This document shows, piece after piece, positions 6,289 through 12,626 of a DNA stretch of 13,293 nucleotides (position 1 is its first letter; every line of letters starts with the position of its first letter). The translations under genes were made by a program, and so were the position numbers. This stretch comes from Synergistaceae bacterium (GTDB lineage: Bacteria; Synergistota; Synergistia; Synergistales; Aminobacteriaceae), in assembly GCA_031273365.1 (NCBI GenBank), contig JAISSA010000258.1:1-13293 (forward strand). Direction: 5' to 3'. The notes beneath the pieces were generated by a model. The model was not told the DNA's origin and did no database searches. It saw only the letters and a list, made by a program, of their open reading frames with translations.

Positions 6289-7119
6289 TCAGCGCGCGCC
6301 CCGCGAAACGACGCGGATATTGAGGTTCCCGTTGATGAATCCCAGCACCAGCGAGGCGAATTCGGCCGGTTTTTCGTACATCGCGGCGTGCCCGGCGTCC
6401 GGGATGACCACGTGTCCCGCGTTCGGGATTTTTTCCACCAGCTCCTTCTGCTGGAACAGGGGAGTGACGAAATCGTACTCGGACGAAATAACGAGAGCGG
6501 GTGCGGCGATCCTGCCCAGATTCTCGCGTTCGTCGTGCGTTTCGGCGCTTCGGGTCAGCCGTCCGAACGCGTCGTAGACCTCGGGAGTGAAGAATTTTAC
6601 GAACCACTCCTCGCGCGCCGCGATCCAGGCGTAGTTCTTCTCGTAAAACTGCGGGGAGTAGACGATGGGGATGCAGGTCCTGAAAAACTGATGGCCGTCG
6701 CGGCTCCTGAAGGCGTACTCCCACGAACGGCCGATGTCCCGCAGCCACTTCGACGTACAGGCCGCCGTATTCGACAGAATCAGTTTTTTCACCCTCTCCG
6801 GGTGGGAAGCCGCCACCTTCATGGCCACCTCGCCGCCGTAGCTGATGCCCATCAGGTTCACCGACTCCAGTCGCGTTTCCCCGAGCAGGGCGAGGACGAC
6901 ATCGGCCTGAGCGGCGAGCGTGTACTCGCGGTCCATTTTCCCGCTTTTGCCCTGGTCGGGAAAATCCATGAGAATCAGGCGGTTTTTTGCCGTGAAGGCG
7001 GGAATGAACGAACTCCACGAGGCGCAGGTCATAAAGATTCCGTTCAGGACCAGCAGAGGCTCGCCCTTGCCCGCGTCCTCGAAGTACACCTCCAGCCCCT
7101 GGAACGAGAACGTCGCCAT
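6289..7119 (-). CDS. Alpha/beta-fold hydrolase
   Basis: This 276-residue alpha/beta hydrolase has a complete catalytic triad by motif: nucleophile Ser93 in GISYGG (91-96), acid Asp216 in SSEYDFVTP, and His244 in DAGHAAMYEKP. The oxyanion region is at about 24-30 (VLNGIFM), and a cap domain fills about 125-200. It could hydrolyse an ester, thioester or carbon-carbon bond; the substrate cannot be read from sequence. The same frame stays open upstream for a further 278 codons, but that stretch overlaps the CoA-transferase gene. The start chosen is the ATG at 7117-7119, just after a GGAGA site and 11 bp after the CoA-transferase stop, where the conserved N-terminal strand begins. It is the last gene of the KAS III-like/CoA-transferase/hydrolase operon, which suggests it releases or cleaves the product of those enzymes. 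Confidence 0.9.
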   Translation of the reverse strand: MATFSFQGLEVYFEDAGKGEPLLVLNGIFMTCASWSSFIPAFTAKNRLILMDFPDQGKSGKMDREYTLAAQADVVLALLGETRLESVNLMGISYGGEVAMKVAASHPERVKKLILSNTAACTSKWLRDIGRSWEYAFRSRDGHQFFRTCIPIVYSPQFYEKNYAWIAAREEWFVKFFTPEVYDAFGRLTRSAETHDERENLGRIAAPALVISSEYDFVTPLFQQKELVEKIPNAGHVVIPDAGHAAMYEKPAEFASLVLGFINGNLNIRVVSRGAR

Positions 7120-7130
7120 GACGGTCTCCG

Positions 7131-8450
7131 TCAGGGCCGGAGCCAATACTGCAGGTTGTTCGCGGCGGCCCGCAGCTCCTCCCGGAACTTCGGGTGCGCG
7201 ATGGATATCAAAAGCTCGGCGCGCTCCCGCAGCGTGGTTCCCTTCAGGTTCACGGCGCCGTATTCGGTCACCACCCAGTCCACGTCGTTGCGGGAAAGCG
7301 AGACTGCCGCGCCCTGGCGGAGCATCGGCACGATCTTCGAGACTTCCTCTTTCTCTCCGCTTTCCGCGTTCTTCACCATAGCCGTGCTGTAGAGCGCGAT
7401 GATGCTGCGTCCATTTTTGCTTCTCTGCGCGCCCACGGCGGTGTCGCTCTGTCCGCCGGTCCCGGAAATCTGCATCGGCCCCACGCTCTCGCTGCAGCAC
7501 TGGCCGGTCAGGTCGATCTCCACCGACGTGTTGATGCTCACCTGGTTGTCGTTGCCGGCGATGACGCAGGGGTCGTTGACCCAGCTGCCGCGGCTCACCA
7601 GAATGTCCGGGTTGTCGTTCATGAATTCGTACATTTCCTGACTGCCCAGCGCGAATGCGCATACGACTTTGCCCACGTTCATCTGCTTCCTGCTGCCGTT
7701 TATCACGCCCTTTTTCATCAGGTTCATAATGCCGGTGGTCATCATCTCGGTGTGGATGCCCAGGTCCTTTTTGTCGGCCAGAAATTCGCAGACGGCGTTG
7801 GGGATGCCGCCGATTCCCACCTGAAGGCAGTCTCCGTCTTTGATGAGTCCGGCTATGTGCCTGCCGATGTCGCGGTCTTTTTCGTTGGGCGGCGTGTCGG
7901 GGATGGTGGGGAGGGAGTAGTCGCACTCGATCACGCAGTCCACGTCGTCCCACTCGAGGACGTTGTCGCCGAAGCTGTGGGGCACGCGGGGCGTGATCTC
8001 CAGGATGACGATGTCGGCCTGTTTCGCGATTTCCTCCTCGTAGACGTTGCCGCAGGAAAAGCGAATGCGGCCGTCCTCCTCCGGCATCGAGGCCGAACAG
8101 ATAAAGATATTCGCTTTTCTGTGGAAGTTGCGTTTGGAACCCGCAAAGTGCAGGTGGTTGGGGATGAAAGAGACTCTGCCGGTCCCGTGCAGCCTGCGCA
8201 GGGCGGGGGAGTAGAACCAGGATTCCAGCCTGAAGGCCTTCTCCAGATATTTTTCTGAAAGGTATTCGCCCGCTGCGGTGGGCAGACAGCTGGTGACGGT
8301 GACGTCCTCCACGCGGTCGGCGATCGTGTGGAGCCGGCTCAGGAACTCGACCGGTTCCGCGGCCGCCATGCCGACCGTGATGTTGTCGCCCGATTTGACC
8401 ATGCTCAGGGCCTGCTCCACCGTGATTTTTTTCGAACTGAAGTCAAACAT
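7131..8450 (-). CDS. Acetyl-CoA hydrolase/transferase family CoA-transferase (4-hydroxybutyrate/butyrate CoA-transferase-like)
   Basis: This 439-residue single-chain CoA-transferase is of the Cat1/Cat2 (acetyl-CoA hydrolase/transferase) family, which moves CoA between an acyl-CoA and a free carboxylate through a glutamyl-CoA thioester. The glycine loop is VGIGGIPNA (211-219). The catalytic glutamate should be Glu235 in GIHTEMMTTG, the position of the active-site Glu in 4-hydroxybutyrate CoA-transferase. The C-terminal family block VTEYGAVNLKG (394-404), followed by LRERAELLISIAHP, is intact. An AGGAGG site lies 10 nt before the ATG. The gene is the middle member of the operon, 25 bp after the KAS III-like gene and 11 bp before the hydrolase. 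It would activate an imported acid using acetyl-CoA or another acyl-CoA. The actual acid cannot be told from the sequence. Confidence 0.93.
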   Translation of the reverse strand: MFDFSSKKITVEQALSMVKSGDNITVGMAAAEPVEFLSRLHTIADRVEDVTVTSCLPTAAGEYLSEKYLEKAFRLESWFYSPALRRLHGTGRVSFIPNHLHFAGSKRNFHRKANIFICSASMPEEDGRIRFSCGNVYEEEIAKQADIVILEITPRVPHSFGDNVLEWDDVDCVIECDYSLPTIPDTPPNEKDRDIGRHIAGLIKDGDCLQVGIGGIPNAVCEFLADKKDLGIHTEMMTTGIMNLMKKGVINGSRKQMNVGKVVCAFALGSQEMYEFMNDNPDILVSRGSWVNDPCVIAGNDNQVSINTSVEIDLTGQCCSESVGPMQISGTGGQSDTAVGAQRSKNGRSIIALYSTAMVKNAESGEKEEVSKIVPMLRQGAAVSLSRNDVDWVVTEYGAVNLKGTTLRERAELLISIAHPKFREELRAAANNLQYWLRP

Positions 8451-8475
8451 CGATATTTCTCCTCCTTATCTGGAT

Positions 8476-9501
8476 TTACCTGCCCCAGCGTACGCAGGTG
8501 GAAGCCCACACGTAGCCGATGCCGGCCGCGATCATGGTTATCACCGTGCCGTCTTTGATTTTGCCCTGCTCCAGGCCCAGCGCAAGGGAAAGAATCTGGT
8601 CGATCTGCCCCATATGGCCGTAGTTCTCCAGGTAAATGGTCTGGTCGGGAGTGAGTCCCAGCTCCGCGACCATGCCCAGATGCTGGCTGCGCTTAAAGTG
8701 CAGGATGGCGAGATATCCAATGTCTTTGCGGGTGAGCCCGCCGCTTTTACGCAGGCTCTCGTCGATGCAGCGATACCAGTTCGGGACGCTCACCTCGTTC
8801 AGTCGGGCTTTCATGTGCCCCGGGTTCATGACGCGCAGGGATTTGTACCCCTCCTCGACGTTGTCGGGCGTGAAGGGCTTCGCCGTTCCGCCGATCTCCA
8901 CGCCCGCGTCGCGCGCCAGAGACCCGTCGGCCATGACGTGGGTCCCCAGCACGAGGTTTTTGTCCATGCCCTTTTGGAGAATCAGGGCGCCGCCGCCGGC
9001 GGACAGGTTGTACATCATGCTCATGTCTTTGTCGGTGTAGTCCACAAAGTCTCCGTTGCGGTAGCCGCCGGCGATCAAAACGGTTCGGGTCTCGTCGTCG
9101 GCGCGAAGCATGTCCTTCGCCATCCTGATGGCGGCGCAGGTGGTGCAGCAGCGGTTCGCCACGTCGATGCCCCATGCGTTCGCCGCGCCGATCCTGTCCT
9201 GAATGTAGAGCGCGGACGTGGTGAGCGGATATTCCTTCCACTCCTCGCCCATGCAGATGATCACGTCGATTTCCTTCGGGTCCAGCCCCGTGCGTTCCAG
9301 CGCGTCCTGCGCGGCGCGCGCGCCCATCTCCTGAGTGCCGTCGTCCGGCCCGGGGATCGTCTTTTTTACGATACCCAGCTTCTCCACCACGGCGCTTTCG
9401 CTCCATACGCCCTTCGTCGCCTCCGATATCTCCTTCGCGGTCATGATCCGCCCGGGCAGATACAGTCCGTAACCAAGAATGCCGACATTCTCCTTTTCCA
9501 C
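8476..9501 (-). CDS. KAS III (FabH)-like 3-oxoacyl synthase family protein
   Basis: This 341-residue thiolase-fold protein is of the KAS III/FabH superfamily, which normally condenses an acyl-CoA with a malonyl thioester or performs related acyl transfers. By comparison with FabH from memory, the nucleophile is Cys118 in IDVANRCCTTCAA, with Cys119 adjacent and Cys122 near. The His is His268 in LAILHFKRSQ. The position of FabH Asn274 appears to be His296 in YGHMGQ, although Asn293 is nearby. The C-terminus AAGIGYVWASTCVRW matches the FabH end. The start chosen is the GTG at 9499-9501, 10 nt after AAAGGGG, giving a family-like N-terminus (MEKENVGILGYGLYLPGR). A longer ATG start at 9579 would put 26 unlikely residues over the promoter and operator. 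It is first in the operon with CoA-transferase and hydrolase. It is probably not the housekeeping fatty-acid FabH, since no fab genes are nearby. Its substrate is unknown. Confidence 0.85.
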   Translation of the reverse strand: MEKENVGILGYGLYLPGRIMTAKEISEATKGVWSESAVVEKLGIVKKTIPGPDDGTQEMGARAAQDALERTGLDPKEIDVIICMGEEWKEYPLTTSALYIQDRIGAANAWGIDVANRCCTTCAAIRMAKDMLRADDETRTVLIAGGYRNGDFVDYTDKDMSMMYNLSAGGGALILQKGMDKNLVLGTHVMADGSLARDAGVEIGGTAKPFTPDNVEEGYKSLRVMNPGHMKARLNEVSVPNWYRCIDESLRKSGGLTRKDIGYLAILHFKRSQHLGMVAELGLTPDQTIYLENYGHMGQIDQILSLALGLEQGKIKDGTVITMIAAGIGYVWASTCVRWGR

Positions 9502-9563
9502 TCCGCAAAATCCCCTTTCTAAATAGTATATGAGGTCGTGTATCCGAAAAGCTGAAGCCATAA

Positions 9564-9579
9564 ATGACATGCTTGTCAT
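9564..9579. promoter_or_regulatory. Inverted repeat ATGAC-N6-GTCAT, operator candidate 1
   Basis: ATGAC-atgctt-GTCAT sits just downstream of the predicted start of transcription of the KAS III-like operon, where a bound repressor would block elongation or initiation. The same repeat, with the same spacer length and matching flanks (AATGACA...GTCATAT), occurs at 9744-9759 before the liv genes. Confidence 0.5.
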
Positions 9580-9592
9580 ATTTCTGCGGTGA

Positions 9593-9621
9593 AGTATAGC
9601 AGAGGGAAATCAGGATTTCAA
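9593..9621 (-). promoter_or_regulatory. Predicted sigma70-like promoter of the KAS III-like/CoA-transferase/hydrolase operon
   Basis: On the minus strand TTGAAA (9616-9621), a 17-nt spacer and TATACT (9593-9598) match the sigma70 consensus well. Transcription would start near 9586, leaving an 85-nt leader to the GTG at 9501 that begins with the inverted repeat at 9564-9579. Confidence 0.55.
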
Positions 9622-9639
9622 CGAAAAGTGACGATGCTA

Positions 9640-9667
9640 TTGCAAAGCAGGAAAACTTCGCTATAAT
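9640..9667 (+). promoter_or_regulatory. Predicted sigma70-like promoter of the liv operon
   Basis: TTGCAA (9640-9645), a 16-nt spacer and a perfect TATAAT (9662-9667) predict a start near 9674. The leader to livH would be about 155 nt and would include the second inverted repeat and two short ORFs. Confidence 0.55.
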
Positions 9668-9743
9668 GGCATCTATACTTCCAAATTCCATTGCAGCGTT
9701 GTAAAGAATTTCAGAAATAATTTGTGCGTGAAGGGAGGAAATA

Positions 9744-9759
9744 ATGACAAAAGCGTCAT
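9744..9759. promoter_or_regulatory. Inverted repeat ATGAC-N6-GTCAT, operator candidate 2
   Basis: ATGAC-aaaagc-GTCAT lies about 70 nt after the predicted liv transcription start and covers the start codon of a small leader ORF. Fourteen of nineteen positions, including the flanks, are shared with the copy at 9564-9579. It may be a DNA operator (roadblock position) or, in RNA, a weak hairpin over the leader start. Confidence 0.45.
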
Positions 9760-9803
9760 ATGTTAAGGGGCTTTGCGGACAGAGCGTTGTGGGTCAGCGA
9801 TGA
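9744..9803 (+). CDS. Possible 19-codon leader ORF upstream of livH
   Basis: The ORF encodes MTKASYVKGLCGQSVVGQR. It has the best ribosome site in the leader, GGGAGG at 9733-9738, five nt before the ATG. Its stop overlaps (ATGA) the start of a second mini-ORF at 9800-9832 that encodes MKNFIWGRVL. The second stop overlaps the GTG of livH (GTGA), and its coding sequence contains the livH ribosome site. It holds one Leu and three Val but no run of branched-chain codons, so it is not a classic attenuator peptide. It may be a chance ORF; the ribosome site and chained overlaps argue for translation. Confidence 0.35.
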   Translation: MTKASYVKGLCGQSVVGQR

Positions 9804-9828
9804 AAAATTTCATTTGGGGGAGGGTATT

Positions 9829-10716
9829 GTGAGCAACGAGTTAGGCACCGTCCTGCAATTGTTCATGCGCAGCCTGGAAACCGGCAGTGTGTACGCCCTC
9901 GCGGCACTGGGCATCATTATCATCTACCGCACCAGCAATATCGTACATTTCGCGCAGGGTTCTCTCGGGATGTTCAATACTTTTGTGGTCACTTACATGT
10001 TTACGTCTTTCCGTCTGCCGCTGTGGGCGTCCGTCCTGTGCGGCGTCGCCGCCGCCGTGGGGATCGGCTTTCTGGTGGACTTCCTCATCATCCGTCGCGC
10101 CAAAAGGGTGTCGTCCCTGGCCAAACAGATCATCACGCTGGGGCTCATCATGGTTTTCCTTGGCCTCGCGCCGATGTTGTTCGGCGTGGACCCGCTGTCG
10201 CTGCCCCGCTTCATTCAAAGCGGCGACATCGGACTGGGGAGGGCCTCCATCTCCTACAACGCCATCCTGAACATCAGCCTGGGTCTGGTGCTGATGGGGA
10301 TTTTATTCTACGTGCTGCAGAAAACCAAAATGGGACTGGCCGTGCGCACCACGGCCTCGAACGAGTCCACGGCCCGTCTGATGGGGGTCCCCACGGGTCT
10401 GGTGACTCTGGCGGCGTGGGCGCTGGCCGGAGTGCTGGGCTGTCTGTCGGGCGTGATGATAGCTCCCACCACGACGGTGACCACCTCGCTGATGGACGCC
10501 GTGCAGGTGAACGCCCTGTTCGGATGCGTGCTCGGCGGATTTCAGACCTTCTACGGCCCGGTGCTCGGGGCCTACATCATCGGCGTGGGGCGCAACTTCC
10601 TCGTGTACTACGTCAGCTCCATATGGGGCGAGCAGATTATGTACCTGTTCATTCTGATCTTCCTCATCTTCCGCCCGAACGGGCTCATCGGCAGGAAGTT
10701 CGTCAAAAAAGTTTAA
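9829..10716 (+). CDS. livH: Branched-chain amino acid-type (HAAT) ABC transporter permease LivH
   Basis: This 295-residue inner-membrane permease is the LivH half of the two-permease channel in HAAT-family importers. It starts with the usual amphipathic stretch, then SVYALAALGIIIIY (20-33) and the family motif NIVHFAQGSLGMF (37-49). Further hydrophobic segments lie near 65-88, 100-120, 147-164, 191-213, 226-256 and 268-282. The cytoplasmic coupling loop that contacts the ATPase is at about 169-187 (GLAVRTTASNESTARLMGV). The start chosen is the GTG at 9829-9831, just after GGGGGAGGG, which gives the normal family N-terminus. An upstream in-frame ATG at 9760 would add 23 polar residues and has no ribosome site. 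HAAT transporters carry branched-chain amino acids but also urea, amides and organic or aromatic acids, so the substrate here is open. Confidence 0.94.
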   Translation: MSNELGTVLQLFMRSLETGSVYALAALGIIIIYRTSNIVHFAQGSLGMFNTFVVTYMFTSFRLPLWASVLCGVAAAVGIGFLVDFLIIRRAKRVSSLAKQIITLGLIMVFLGLAPMLFGVDPLSLPRFIQSGDIGLGRASISYNAILNISLGLVLMGILFYVLQKTKMGLAVRTTASNESTARLMGVPTGLVTLAAWALAGVLGCLSGVMIAPTTTVTTSLMDAVQVNALFGCVLGGFQTFYGPVLGAYIIGVGRNFLVYYVSSIWGEQIMYLFILIFLIFRPNGLIGRKFVKKV

Positions 10717-10731
10717 GGGAGGTGTGCTTTG

Positions 10732-11781
10732 ATGAACGACTCGTCCCCGTCCTCTTCGAACGGCGGGCCGAACCTCGCGGCGGCTTTGTTTCACAGCGCT
10801 TACCCGCGTTTCATCCTCTTCGGCCTGCTCATCGCCACGTTGCCGCTGTTCTCCGGTCTGGGGCTGATGAAAAGCAGCACTCTGAACTATATCGGCAACG
10901 TGCTGGTGTACGCGGTGGCGGCCCTGGGCCTGAATCTGCTGTTGGGCTATTCGGGCCTGATATCGCTGGGCACGGCCGGTTTTATGGGGCTGGGCTCGTA
11001 CATCGCCGCCTACGTCTCGAAGGATATGGGCATGTCCTTCTGGGCGGCGCTGGCGACGGCCGTTCTCATTCCCACTCTCATCGGCCTCCTTATCGGGCTC
11101 ATCTCGCTGCGGATCGAGGGCATCTATCTGGCCATCGCCACGCTGTGCGTGTCCGAAATCCTGCTGAAAAGCTTCGAGCAGGCGGACTCCATCACCGGCG
11201 GAATGCAGGGCAAGAGCGTCTCCTATCCCGTTCTCTTCGGGCACGCGTTCAACCGCAGTTCCACCTATCTCATGCTGGTGGTGGTGCTTACGCTGGTGAT
11301 GATGCTCACGCACAGTTTCGTGAACGGCCAGAAGGGACGCGCGCTGCACGCGATGCGGGGCAGCGAGGTGGCCGCTCAGGCGATGGGCGTCAATCTGCTT
11401 CAATATCGTCTCATCGCTTTTTCTCTGGCCACGGCGTATTCCGCGCTGTCGGGCGTGCTGTACGTGTACTTCGTCAAGTTTTCCTATCCTTCGGTATGGA
11501 ACCTGAACCTTTCCCTGTACGTGCTGGCGGCGGTGGTCATCGGCGGGCTGCGGTCCATTTACGGCACGGTTGTCGGCACCTTCGTGGTCTGGGCGGTGCC
11601 GGACCTCATTCTCAAGAAACTCCCGGTCGTCGGTGCAATCAACGGCCTTCCCTACATCTTCAACGGCCTTCTGATCATCGTCGTCATCATGTTCGCTCCG
11701 CAGGGCATCTCGGGACTGTGGCTGTCGATACCGGCGATGAAAAAGAAAAAGCTTCCTCCGGCCGGAAAGGAGGCTGTATAG
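10732..11781 (+). CDS. livM: Branched-chain amino acid-type (HAAT) ABC transporter permease LivM
   Basis: This 349-residue second permease of the importer has hydrophobic segments from about residue 26 to the end. It carries the LivM motif GYSGLISLGTAGFMGLGSY at 72-90 and the coupling loop at about 201-222 (KGRALHAMRGSEVAAQAMGV). The N-terminal 20 residues are Ser/Asn/Pro-rich and cytoplasmic; the C-terminus ends in a lysine-rich tail (AMKKKKLPP). The gene begins 15 bp after livH. Both TTG (10729) and ATG (10732) follow a GGGAGG site; ATG is preferred for codon type and spacing. The stop lies 2 bp before livG. Confidence 0.94.
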   Translation: MNDSSPSSSNGGPNLAAALFHSAYPRFILFGLLIATLPLFSGLGLMKSSTLNYIGNVLVYAVAALGLNLLLGYSGLISLGTAGFMGLGSYIAAYVSKDMGMSFWAALATAVLIPTLIGLLIGLISLRIEGIYLAIATLCVSEILLKSFEQADSITGGMQGKSVSYPVLFGHAFNRSSTYLMLVVVLTLVMMLTHSFVNGQKGRALHAMRGSEVAAQAMGVNLLQYRLIAFSLATAYSALSGVLYVYFVKFSYPSVWNLNLSLYVLAAVVIGGLRSIYGTVVGTFVVWAVPDLILKKLPVVGAINGLPYIFNGLLIIVVIMFAPQGISGLWLSIPAMKKKKLPPAGKEAV

Positions 11782-11783
11782 GC

Positions 11784-12626
11784 ATGGTGGATCCGCTTAT
11801 GGACCTGAGCCTGGCCCCTGAGACGAGCACCCGCACTCTCCCGGACGGAGATGCGCTGAGAGTGGAACGCCTGTCCATCAGCTTTGGCGGCCTCAGGGCC
11901 GTGGACGACCTGACGTTCGCCGTAAGGGAAAAGGAGATTTTCGGCCTCATCGGCCCGAACGGCGCGGGCAAGACCACCGTCTTCAACTGCATCACGCAGT
12001 TCTACAGACCTGACGAGGGCAACGTTTTCTTCCGCTCCCGCGACGGGGTGGTCAATCTGGTGGGGCGTCCCGTGCACAGCGTCATCGGGCTGGGGCTGGT
12101 GCGCACCTTCCAGAACGTCGAGGTCATCCAGGAGTTGTCGCTGCTCGAAAACGTTCTCATCGGCGCGCATATCGACTTCAGGGCCACGATTTTCGAGCAG
12201 GCCTTCAAACTGCCGCGGGCGCGGCGGGAGGAGAGGTTTTTCCGGAAGAAGGCCGAGGATGTGCTGGACTTTCTGGGCATATCGAACCGCAGGGACCTCC
12301 TCGCCGGCGGGCAGCCCTACGGCGTCCTGAAAAAGGTGGAGCTCGCGCGCACCCTGATGGCGAATCCCCGCCTTATCATTCTGGACGAACCGGCCGCCGG
12401 GTTGAACGACACCGAAACGCAGAACCTGACCGGGACGATTCGCCAGATACGCAACGAATACGACTGTACGATTCTTTTAGTGGAGCATGACATGCGCCTC
12501 GTGATGGGCGTATGCGACAGGATTTGCGCTATTTCTTTCGGGAAGTTCCTGGCCTGCGACGTCCCCGGGGAAATCAGGCGCAACAGACTGGTGCAGGAGG
12601 CTTACCTCGGGGAGGAGGAGGCATGA
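11784..12626 (+). CDS. livG: HAAT ABC transporter ATP-binding protein LivG
   Basis: This 280-residue ATPase of the importer has Walker A GPNGAGKT at 57-64, Q-loop Gln110 in VRTFQNVEV, Walker B LIILDEP at 197-203 and the switch His235 in LLVEHDM. The insertion between 130 and 155 is typical of LivG. The ABC signature region (QPYGVLKKVELART, 177-190) is degenerate: it has neither the LSGGQ glutamine nor the YGQQ seen in E. coli LivG. The first 24 residues form an extra N-terminal tail compared with the usual length of about 255. GGAGG 10 nt before the ATG supports this start, which lies 2 bp after the livM stop. The stop overlaps the livF start (ATGA), indicating translational coupling. Confidence 0.94.
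   Translation: MVDPLMDLSLAPETSTRTLPDGDALRVERLSISFGGLRAVDDLTFAVREKEIFGLIGPNGAGKTTVFNCITQFYRPDEGNVFFRSRDGVVNLVGRPVHSVIGLGLVRTFQNVEVIQELSLLENVLIGAHIDFRATIFEQAFKLPRARREERFFRKKAEDVLDFLGISNRRDLLAGGQPYGVLKKVELARTLMANPRLIILDEPAAGLNDTETQNLTGTIRQIRNEYDCTILLVEHDMRLVMGVCDRICAISFGKFLACDVPGEIRRNRLVQEAYLGEEEA

Noticed and set aside
7120..7953. N-terminal extension of the alpha/beta hydrolase to 554 residues
   Set aside because: The extension lies inside the CoA-transferase gene in another frame, is Arg/His-rich with no domain, and an ATG with a ribosome site at 7119 marks the conserved hydrolase start.
9502..9579. Longer start (ATG at 9579) for the KAS III-like protein
   Set aside because: It would add 26 residues with no family similarity and place coding sequence over the predicted operator. 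The GTG at 9501 has a better-placed ribosome site and gives the normal N-terminus.
9662..9730. Sigma54-type promoter (TGGC...TTGC) before livH
   Set aside because: TGGCAT at 9667 and TTGCA at 9691 are far too widely spaced for a -24/-12 promoter.
9760..9828. Longer start (ATG at 9760) for LivH
   Set aside because: There is no ribosome site, and the extra polar segment is absent from the family. GTG at 9829 follows GGGGGAGGG.
10023..11783. A 587-codon open frame continuous with and upstream of livG, overlapping livH and livM
   Set aside because: It is a GC-driven shadow frame: the translation is Arg/Gly/His-rich and low in hydrophobic order, while livH and livM in another frame are clear full-length membrane proteins with their own ribosome sites.
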